Source of the DNA: VRUE01 sp033856275
GTDB taxonomy: Bacteria; Actinomycetota; Thermoleophilia; Solirubrobacterales; 70-9
Direction: 5' to 3'
DNA length: 64,000 bases
Assembly (NCBI GenBank): GCA_033856275.1
Contig: JAWVFJ010000021.1
Location: forward strand, 1 to 64,000
Position 1 is the stretch's first letter. Each line of letters opens with the position of its first letter. This document shows, one piece after another, positions 57,866 to 64,000 of the stretch. The translations under genes were made by a program, and so were the position numbers. The notes beneath the pieces are model-generated. The model did not search any database, was not told the DNA's origin, and saw only the letters and a program-made list of their open reading frames with translations.

Positions 57866-57972
57866 GGGGAGGTGGGGCTGCCCCGAACGGCTTGTACTTT
57901 TTCGGCAATCCTTCCTCGGACGGCCCAGGCGATTCACCGAAAAAGTTGAGTGAGGGGTTGCCCCACCTCCCC
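57866..57972. repeat. palindromic repeat element, copy 3 (inverted)
   Basis: On the minus strand it reads GGGGAGGTGGGGC outer arm, CAACTTTTTCGGTG, a variable loop, CCGAAAAAGTACAAG and GCCCCACCTCCCC. The inner elements match copies 1 and 2, while the outer arms are entirely different yet still complementary. It lies between the miaB stop and the miaA start and forms part of both genes' flanks. Confidence 0.72.
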
Positions 57973-59294
57973 TACCCCACCCGGCTCATTAGCTTCTCCG
58001 TCCCCATCAACGTCTGCGAAGTGGCCGACTCGACCTCGACCATGACGAACTCCCCGGGCTGGGCTGTCCCGTCGAAGTTCACCGCCTTGTTGTGCCTGCT
58101 CCGCCCGCGCAACCGCGTCTCGTCGGTCCGACTAGTCCCTTCGACCAGAACCTCCAACTCTCTTCCGACGAACCTCTGTGCCCGTTCAGCCGCCCGCCGC
58201 TGGACCAGTTCCACGAGTCGCTCCATCCGCTCCACCTTGACCGGATGCGGCACCTGCCCACCCATCTCAGCCGCCTCCGTTTCGCGCCGCGGCGAGAAGA
58301 CAAAGGTGAAGGCACTGTCGTAGCCGACCTCGTCAGCCACTTCCAGGGTTTGCTCGAAATCGGCCTCGCTCTCGCCGGGAAAACCGACGATGATGTCGGT
58401 GGTGATCGCGCAATCGGGGACGTGCTCGCGGATCAGCGAGACGCGGTCCATGTAGCGCTGGCGGTCGTAGGTGCGGCGCATGCGCTTCAGCACCTCGCTC
58501 GAGCCGGACTGCAGCGGCAGGTGGATGTGCTCGCAGACGGATGCCAAATCGGCGTGGGCACGGATCACCTCCTCCTTCATGTCCTTCGGGTGCGGGCTGG
58601 TATAGCGGATCCGCTCGATGCCGTCGATCGCGTCGACCAGGCCGAGCAGTTCGGCAAAGCCGATCCGGCTCTCGCGGGGCAGGTCGCGGCCGTAGCTGTT
58701 GACGTTCTGGCCGAGCAGCGTTACCTCGCTGACGCCGTCGGCGGCAAGCGCCTCGGCCTCGCTGACGAGCTCGGCCGGGTCGCGGCTGACCTCGCGCCCG
58801 CGGGTCGACGGAACGATGCAGTAAGCGCACTTGCAGTTGCAACCCTGCGAGACCTGCAGCCAGCCCTGGAACTCACGCACGCGGCGGGTCGGCAGGTGCC
58901 CGGAGAAGTCCTCGAACTCGAAGTAGCCCTGCGCCGTCAGCGAGTCGGAATTGAGGAACTCGGCGAGCTTGTGGATCTGGCCGGGACCGAAGGCGACATC
59001 GACGAAGGGGAAGCGCTGGAAGACCTCGTCCTTGACCGACTGCGCCCAGCAACCACCCACCCCCACGATCCGGTCCGGGAATTCGGACTTGAGGCGCTTT
59101 GCCTCTCCCAGGCGGGCGACGAAGCGGTTGTCGGCCGACTCGCGGATCGAGCAAGTGTTGAAGAGGATCAGATCGGCGTCGTCACACGTCTCCGCCTCCT
59201 CATAGCCCAACGACTCGAGCATGCCGCGCATGCGCTCGGAGTCGTGCACGTTCATCTGACAGCCGAACGTGGTGACGTGGTAGCGCATTGCCAT
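57972..59294 (-). CDS. miaB: tRNA-2-methylthio-N6-dimethylallyladenosine synthase
   Basis: 440 residues. N-terminal UPF0004 domain (TFGCQMNVHDSER, FNTCSIRESA, VGGCWAQ), radical-SAM cluster CNCKCAYC (C-x3-C-x2-C) and C-terminal TRAM domain. It methylthiolates i6A37 made by MiaA. ATG at 59294 or 59288. Confidence 0.94.
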   Translation of the reverse strand: MAMRYHVTTFGCQMNVHDSERMRGMLESLGYEEAETCDDADLILFNTCSIRESADNRFVARLGEAKRLKSEFPDRIVGVGGCWAQSVKDEVFQRFPFVDVAFGPGQIHKLAEFLNSDSLTAQGYFEFEDFSGHLPTRRVREFQGWLQVSQGCNCKCAYCIVPSTRGREVSRDPAELVSEAEALAADGVSEVTLLGQNVNSYGRDLPRESRIGFAELLGLVDAIDGIERIRYTSPHPKDMKEEVIRAHADLASVCEHIHLPLQSGSSEVLKRMRRTYDRQRYMDRVSLIREHVPDCAITTDIIVGFPGESEADFEQTLEVADEVGYDSAFTFVFSPRRETEAAEMGGQVPHPVKVERMERLVELVQRRAAERAQRFVGRELEVLVEGTSRTDETRLRGRSRHNKAVNFDGTAQPGEFVMVEVESATSQTLMGTEKLMSRVG

Positions 59295-59304
59295 AAATCG
59301 CAGA

Positions 59305-59409
59305 GTAGCGCCGTGTCGGCCAAGCAGGTCGGTGGACGCAGGGAGCGTGGCGTGCTTCTGCACGCAAGCGACCGAGGACACCGAGATGCGCCGGTCGACG
59401 CGGCGCTAC
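59305..59409. terminator. large inverted repeat downstream of the cupredoxin gene
   Basis: Arms GTAGCGCCGTGTCG (59305-59318) and CGACGCGGCGCTAC (59396-59409) pair at 13 of 14 positions; an inner GCGTGC-TTCT-GCACGC hairpin lies near the middle. The right arm includes the cupredoxin stop. It may be a terminator or a structured 3' element. Confidence 0.5.
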
Positions 59410-59996
59410 CGCACCGTCAGTACGCCTTCCATGCCTGCTTCGGCATGCCCCGGCACCGTGCAGAGGAAGGTGTAGGTGCCGGGAGCGAGGTCGGCGGTAA
59501 CGGACGTCTTGCCTTCGGTGATAAGCGCTGACTTGGCGATTTCCTTGCCGTTCTGCTCGATTGCCACGTCATGTTCGATCGCTGCCGGGTTGTCGAAGTC
59601 GATCGTCACTTTGCCCGGTTTGCTGGTCAGCTGCGTGGTGTCGAAGGCGATTTGGGTTGGGGAGGCAGCGAGCTGAAGCGTGCCCCCCGGGCCCTTGGCG
59701 GCCGGCTGGGATTCCTGCGGCGCCGCATTTTCGGTTTCGCCTTCCACCGGAGACGACTCCTCTTTGCTGATTTCCTCGCTCGCTTTTGTCAGCTCGGCAG
59801 CCTTTGCGGTCTGCTCGTCCTTGGCGTGGAGCACCGCGAAAGTCGTCGCGGCGCCGACCAAGGCGATGAACCAGAGGGCAACGAGCGGAGCTGCTTTGCC
59901 GGGAAAGCTCTTGACCCGCAGGCCAGTGAAGCTGACCAACACCGCGGAGACCGCGAGCGCGCTTCCGCAGACATAAAACAGGGTTTCATTGCTCAT
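59406..59996 (-). CDS. membrane-anchored cupredoxin
   Basis: 196 residues. Two N-terminal TM helices (LFYVCGSALAVSAVLVSF and APLVALWFIALVGAATTFAV), an acidic Glu/Ser linker and a plastocyanin-like domain with copper ligands in AIEHDVAI (His) and YTFLCTVPGHAEAGMEG (Cys, His, Met). Electron transfer at the outer face; the partner is unknown. Confidence 0.85.
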   Translation of the reverse strand: MSNETLFYVCGSALAVSAVLVSFTGLRVKSFPGKAAPLVALWFIALVGAATTFAVLHAKDEQTAKAAELTKASEEISKEESSPVEGETENAAPQESQPAAKGPGGTLQLAASPTQIAFDTTQLTSKPGKVTIDFDNPAAIEHDVAIEQNGKEIAKSALITEGKTSVTADLAPGTYTFLCTVPGHAEAGMEGVLTVR

Positions 59997-60032
59997 GCGG
60001 CGGGCATCCTATCCACCGGAGCACAGGCGCCG

Positions 60033-61127
60033 TCAGGCCGCCTGTGCCTCCGTACCCGGCGGCACTTCGGCTGCAGCCTCTGCCGGTGCAGCCTCGGCGT
60101 CGATGCCGAGGGCGGTGCGGATCTTGATCTCGATCTCGCTGGCGATCTCGGGGTTCTCAGCAAGGTACTGCTTGGCGTTGTTGCGGCCCTGACCGAGCCG
60201 TGTCTCGCCGTAGGAGAAGAAGGCACCCGACTTGCGCACGATGTCGTGCTCGATGCCGAAGTCGAGCAACTCTCCTTCGCGCGAGATCCCCTGGCCATAC
60301 TCGATCTCGAACTCGGCCTGACGGAAGGGCGCGGCGCACTTGTTCTTGACGACTTTGACCCGGACCCGGTTGCCGACCGCCTCGGTGCCGTCCTTGAGGG
60401 TCTCGATGCGGCGGATGTCGAGCCGCTGCGAGGCGTAGAACTTCAGAGCCCGGCCGCCCGGCTGGGTCTCCGGCGAGCCGAACTGGACGCCGACCTTTTC
60501 GCGGATCTGGTTGGTGAAGACGCAGACCGTGTTGGTGCGGTTGAGGTTGCCGGCCAGCTTGCGCATCGCCTGCGACATCAGCCGCGCCTGCAGACCGACC
60601 GTCGTGTCGCCGATCTGGCCGTCCAGCTCGGCCTTCGGCGTCAGCGCCGCGACCGAGTCGATCGCGACCACATCGACGGCGCCGGAGGCGATCAGGCGGT
60701 CGGCGATCTGCAGTGCCTGCTCGCCGTAGTCCGGCTGGGAGACCAGCAGCTCGTCGGTGTCGACCCCGATCGCCCGCGAGTAGACGGGGTCGATCGAGTG
60801 CTCGGTGTCGATGAAGGCGCAGACGCCGCCCAGTGCCTGGGCCTGGGCGATGATGTGGTTGACCAGGGTCGTCATACCCGAGGACTCCGGGCCGAAGATC
60901 TCGACGATGCGGCCGCGGGGGACGCCGCCGATGCCGAGCGCCAGGTCGAGCGCCAGCGAGCCGGTCGGGATCGCCTCGACCTTGACCGTGCCCTTGTCGC
61001 CGAGCCGCATCAGCGAGCCCTCGCCGAACTCCTTGCGGATGCCGCTGACGGCGCTCTCGAGTGCTGCGTCCTTGGCTTTCGCCTCCTTTGCGGAAACGTC
61101 GTTCAAGTTAGTCCTTCTGTCTGCCAT
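60033..61127 (-). CDS. recA: RecA recombinase with Walker A Lys-to-Met change
   Basis: 364 residues. Otherwise canonical: MRLGDKGTVKVEAIPTGSLA, FIDTEHSIDPVY, VAIDSVAAL, FTNQIREKVGV, GGRALKFYASQRLDIRR. The Walker A loop is GPESSGMTTL, with Met85 (ATG, minus strand, 60875-60873) in place of the ATP-binding Lys. The ATG at 61127 follows GAGGTGATCGAG. No recX follows. See findings for the significance. Confidence 0.92.
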   Translation of the reverse strand: MADRRTNLNDVSAKEAKAKDAALESAVSGIRKEFGEGSLMRLGDKGTVKVEAIPTGSLALDLALGIGGVPRGRIVEIFGPESSGMTTLVNHIIAQAQALGGVCAFIDTEHSIDPVYSRAIGVDTDELLVSQPDYGEQALQIADRLIASGAVDVVAIDSVAALTPKAELDGQIGDTTVGLQARLMSQAMRKLAGNLNRTNTVCVFTNQIREKVGVQFGSPETQPGGRALKFYASQRLDIRRIETLKDGTEAVGNRVRVKVVKNKCAAPFRQAEFEIEYGQGISREGELLDFGIEHDIVRKSGAFFSYGETRLGQGRNNAKQYLAENPEIASEIEIKIRTALGIDAEAAPAEAAAEVPPGTEAQAA

Positions 61128-61137
61128 CTCGATCACC

Positions 61138-61716
61138 TCACTGCTGTCCTCGGGACAGCTCGACTTGGGCCAGCGGGAAGTACGTCGAACCCGACGGCTG
61201 GAGTACGGAACGGTAGAAAACGGCCCGGACGCCCAACCAGGCATCCCGGAGGCCCGGCGGAAGCGATGGGAGCGGCCCGGGAACCGACCGCGGACGCACC
61301 CTGGCAACGGTCACGTGCGGCCAGAAGGGCCGTCTCTCAGCCTCGTGCAGGCCGGCGCCGGCCAGGCGCTCGAGGAGGGTCGCCTGCAGGCGACCGAGCT
61401 CCGGCGAGTGGGCTGGAAGTGCGAAGAGGCGGGGCCTGCCGCGCTCCGGCCGCGCCACGGGATCGCCCAGCTCGATCCGCGGCGCCGACAGGCCGCGCAC
61501 GACCGTGGCGATCGGCTCGATCTCATCCGGCGGCCGGTGGCCGAGGAAGGCGAGGGTGATGTGAAGGCTCTCCGCCGGCACCGGACGCAGCGCGGGATCG
61601 TCGAGGGCTTCCCCGCCCCAGGCGGCCAGGCCGGCACGTAGGGCGTCCGGCAGGTCCAGTGCCACGAACAGGCGGGCGGACGGGCTCTTGGAATGCTTCT
61701 CGCTCACCCGGTCCAC
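61138..61716 (-). CDS. thpR: RNA 2',3'-cyclic phosphodiesterase (2H family)
   Basis: 192 residues. Two HxT motifs, SLHITLAFLGH and WPHVTVARV, as in ThpR/LigT. It hydrolyses 2',3'-cyclic phosphates of RNA. It lies 10 bases before recA in the same direction. Confidence 0.88.
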   Translation of the reverse strand: MDRVSEKHSKSPSARLFVALDLPDALRAGLAAWGGEALDDPALRPVPAESLHITLAFLGHRPPDEIEPIATVVRGLSAPRIELGDPVARPERGRPRLFALPAHSPELGRLQATLLERLAGAGLHEAERRPFWPHVTVARVRPRSVPGPLPSLPPGLRDAWLGVRAVFYRSVLQPSGSTYFPLAQVELSRGQQ

Positions 61717-61798
61717 GCTACGGCGTCAAGACGCACGAGTTAAGGCCTCCCCGTCAGAACTTCGAGCAGGCTCTGAGACGTCTTCGAGAAAACCCGCC

Positions 61799-63073
61799 CT
61801 AGAGCGTCGGCTCGGCACCGCTGAGCAGGATCCGCAGCAGGTGCATGCCGACCAGGGCCGAGCGTTCGCGGATGTCGTCGCGGCCGCCCGGGATCACCGG
61901 GTCGCGGGCGATGCTGGTGCCGTCGGCGAGGCGGGCGTTGAAGCAGACGTAGCCGACCGGCTTCTCCTCGGTCCCGCCCGTGGGCCCGGCGATGCCGGTG
62001 ATCGAGACGGCGACGTCCGCCCCGAAGCGCTCCAGCGCCCCGACCGCCATCGCCTCGGCGACCTCCGACGAGACCGCGCCCTTTTCTTCCAGAAGCCGGC
62101 CGTCGACTCCGAGCAGCTCTTCTTTCGCCTCATAGGTGTAGGCGACAATGCCGCCCCTCATGTATTCGGAGGCGCCCGGCAGGTTGGTGATCCGCGCCGC
62201 CAGCAGGCCGCCGCTGCAGGACTCCGCCAGGCCCAGGCGCCGGCCTTTCAGCAGCGCCGCGATCTGGGAGTCGATCGTCTCACCGTCGAGGCTGAAGAGA
62301 TGGGCGCTGTGGCGCTCGGTGAGGCCTTCCTTGACCTCCTCGGCCACCCCCGCCTGCTCGTCGCGGTAGCGGACGTCGATCTCGATCTCGCCCCGCCGCA
62401 GGCAGGTGGTGATCTCGACCGCGTCGAGCGCAACCCCGCCCGCCTGCATCTCACGCAGGCTCTTGGCGATTTCCGACTCGGGCACGCCGAACATCCGCAG
62501 CGTGTAGCCACGCAGGGGCGTCGCCCGGTCGAGGACCGCCCGCACCGGCCCGGCCTTGATCGCGTCCTCCCACATCGGCTGCAGCTCGCGCGGCGGGCCC
62601 GGCAGCACGACCACGACCTGCTCGCCGGCCGGCACCACCAGCCCTGGCGCGGTCCCGATCGGGTCCAGCGCCACCGCCCCCTCGGGCACCATCGCCTGCT
62701 TGCGGTTGGACTCCATCAGCGCCGCCTCGTCGAGGCGGAAGCGTTTGCCGAAGTCCCTGAGGATCTCGGCGATCTTCGCTTCCATCCCCTTGTCGAGGAC
62801 GAAATCGCGGCCGGCGAAGCGGGAGACGATCTCGGCGGTGAGGTCGTCCGCGGTCGGCCCGAGGCCGCCGGTGGTGACGATCAGGTCGACCCCCTCGGCG
62901 GCCATGAAGCGCAGCGCCGCCTCGAGGTCGTCGGGACGATCGGCGACGACGTCGATGTGAGCCACCTCGACGCCCAGCTCGGCCAGCCGTTCGGAGACCC
63001 AGGGGCCGTTGGAATCGGCAATGCGGCCAGTGATGACCTCGGTTCCCGTGACTACGATTCCGGCGCGAATCAC
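61799..63073 (-). CDS. cinA: CinA: nicotinamide-nucleotide amidase / competence-damage protein
   Basis: 424 residues. N-terminal MoCF-type domain (VTGTEVITGRIADSN, VTTGGLGPTADDLT, VVVLPGPPRELQPMW) and C-terminal PncC amidase (LAESCSGGLLAARIT, SITGIAGPTGGTEEKPVG). Recycles NMN and related by-products. GTG start at 63073. The cinA, thpR, recA order is common in actinobacteria. Confidence 0.93.
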   Translation of the reverse strand: MIRAGIVVTGTEVITGRIADSNGPWVSERLAELGVEVAHIDVVADRPDDLEAALRFMAAEGVDLIVTTGGLGPTADDLTAEIVSRFAGRDFVLDKGMEAKIAEILRDFGKRFRLDEAALMESNRKQAMVPEGAVALDPIGTAPGLVVPAGEQVVVVLPGPPRELQPMWEDAIKAGPVRAVLDRATPLRGYTLRMFGVPESEIAKSLREMQAGGVALDAVEITTCLRRGEIEIDVRYRDEQAGVAEEVKEGLTERHSAHLFSLDGETIDSQIAALLKGRRLGLAESCSGGLLAARITNLPGASEYMRGGIVAYTYEAKEELLGVDGRLLEEKGAVSSEVAEAMAVGALERFGADVAVSITGIAGPTGGTEEKPVGYVCFNARLADGTSIARDPVIPGGRDDIRERSALVGMHLLRILLSGAEPTL

Positions 63074-63151
63074 GCGCCGAAGCTACCGCAGGAAGGCGTT
63101 GCGTGGTTGCTTAATTACGAAATGCGTGCGTGTGGAACCACGGAACGGGAC

Positions 63152-64000
63152 TCAGAGCCCGGGATCGGAGTCCACGGCCGCCGGCTCCGGCGGCGAATCG
63201 CCCCCCACCGGGGCGAGGACCCGGTTGAGATCGGCCTGGGTTATCAGCACCTGGCGCGGTTTCGAGCCCTCGTAGCCGGAGATCACCCCGCGCCGCTCCA
63301 GCATGTCGATCAGGCGGCCGGCTCGGGTGTAGCCCACCCGCAGGCGCCGCTGGATCATCGAGACCGAGGCGGTCTCGGTCTGGACGACGAGCCGGATCGC
63401 CTCGTCGAGCAGATCGTCGCTGTCGGGGTCGAAGTCACCCTCGTGCCCCTCCTCGACGACCTCCTCCGGGGTCTCCAGCAGCTCGGCCTCGAATTCGGGC
63501 TCGCCCTGCTTGGCCCAGTGGTTGGTGATGCGGGCGATCTCGTCCTCGGTGATGAAGGCGCCCTGGACGCGCTGCAGCTTCGAGCTGCCGGCGCCGCGGA
63601 AGAGCATGTCGCCCTGGCCGAGCAGGGCCTCCGCCCCGCCCTGGTCGAGGATCACCCGGGAGTCGGTCTGCGAGGAGACCGCGAAGGCGATCCGGGCCGG
63701 GATGTTGACCTTGATCGTGCCGGTGATGATGTCCGTGGAGGGCCGCTGCGTCGCCAGCACCAGGTGGATGCCGGTGGCGCGCGACTTCTGGGCCAGGCGG
63801 ATGATCGAGTCCTCGACTTCGGCCGGGGCGACCATCATCAGGTCCGCGAGCTCGTCGATCACGCAGAGGATGTGCGGCAGCGGCGCGTCACCTTTCTTCT
63901 TGCGGTAGCGGTTGAGCTCGACCAGGTTGCGGCAGCGGGCCTCGCTCATGATTCCGTAGCGGGTCTCCATCTCACCGATCAGGTTGGAGAGCACGTTGGC
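63152..64000 (-). CDS. ftsK: DNA translocase FtsK, C-terminal part (runs off the window)
   Basis: At least 280 residues: motor domain Walker B CVIDELADLMM, ATQRPSTDIITG, then the winged-helix gamma domain (SVSMIQRRLRVGYTRAGRLIDMLE), which reads KOPS and activates XerD. The start lies beyond position 64000. Relevant here because FtsK and XerCD act at dif, the predicted insertion site at 24.6 kb. Confidence 0.93.
   Translation of the reverse strand, partial: ANVLSNLIGEMETRYGIMSEARCRNLVELNRYRKKKGDAPLPHILCVIDELADLMMVAPAEVEDSIIRLAQKSRATGIHLVLATQRPSTDIITGTIKVNIPARIAFAVSSQTDSRVILDQGGAEALLGQGDMLFRGAGSSKLQRVQGAFITEDEIARITNHWAKQGEPEFEAELLETPEEVVEEGHEGDFDPDSDDLLDEAIRLVVQTETASVSMIQRRLRVGYTRAGRLIDMLERRGVISGYEGSKPRQVLITQADLNRVLAPVGGDSPPEPAAVDSDPGL

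Noticed and set aside
57837..57908. Longer N-terminus for MiaA
   Set aside because: The extra residues are encoded by the palindromic repeat and precede the normal MiaA start next to the P-loop.
1..64000. CRISPR arrays, rRNA, tRNA and IS elements
   Set aside because: No regularly spaced direct repeats, no tRNA cloverleaf or CCA end, and no transposase motif was seen, although tRNA detection by eye is not exhaustive.

Overview
The window is a GC-rich actinobacterial chromosome segment, most likely from the Thermoleophilia (Solirubrobacterales and relatives). I infer this from the high GC content, the frequent GTG and TTG starts, an RsiG-type anti-sigma factor next to a GarA-like FHA protein and a MerR regulator, LL-DAP aminotransferase lysine biosynthesis, MurT/GatD, and the pairing of miaB, miaA, dapF and dapL with recA, cinA and ftsK. 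No rRNA, tRNA, CRISPR array or classical IS element was seen.

Layout. 1-5.7 kb: ispG, proS, a CDP-alcohol phosphatidyltransferase, rsiG-like, FHA (GarA-like) and merR. 5.8-15 kb: an SRPBCC protein with an FAD-linked oxidase, a membrane-anchored HTH/RskA-like protein, a thioesterase, nadE, a secreted metalloprotease, a wax ester synthase/DGAT and DNA polymerase IV. 15-17.7 kb: a TIR-transmembrane protein beside a SLOG-transmembrane (SLATT-like) protein, a candidate NAD-derived nucleotide signalling or defence pair. 18-24.5 kb: ccdA, an excalibur-domain protein, a FUSC protein, a thiolase, an SDR, a methyltransferase and a membrane protein.

24.6-41.55 kb: an integrated element of about 16.9 kb that looks like a complete tailless, internal-membrane virus of the double-jelly-roll (DJR) type. 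It has an FtsK/HerA-type packaging ATPase, a single 434-residue candidate major capsid protein, many 36-150-residue single-TM proteins, two collagen-like proteins, a lytic transglycosylase, an M23-like protein, a holin-like protein and an NlpC/P60-like endolysin. It has no terminase, portal, tail genes, DNA polymerase or integrase. It is bounded by two 28-bp sites that share an identical central hexamer and the first 10 bases of the XerD arm. The left site has the 11-6-11 architecture of a bacterial dif site; the right has the same centre and XerD arm but a degenerate XerC arm. That is the signature of an element that integrates with host XerC/XerD (an IMEX). The virus is organised in three transcription blocks: a leftward ATPase block, a rightward virion and lysis block, and a leftward early block of about eleven tightly overlapping, mostly tiny genes coming in from the right end.

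41.55-64 kb: DsbA-like and VKOR (oxidative folding), an alpha/beta hydrolase, a peroxiredoxin, a cyclophilin, a methyltransferase, a diacylglycerol-kinase-like protein, murT, a methyltransferase and gatD, dut, hflX, an epimerase, an MBL-fold protein, dapL, dapF, a secreted two-repeat protein, miaA, miaB, a cupredoxin, recA, thpR, cinA and the C-terminal half of ftsK. Two of these carry unexpected active-site changes: RecA has Met instead of Lys in the Walker A loop, and DapF has Ser in place of the first catalytic Cys. A family of about 110-bp palindromic elements with compensatory changes in the outer arms occurs three times (after ispG, after merR, and between miaB and miaA).
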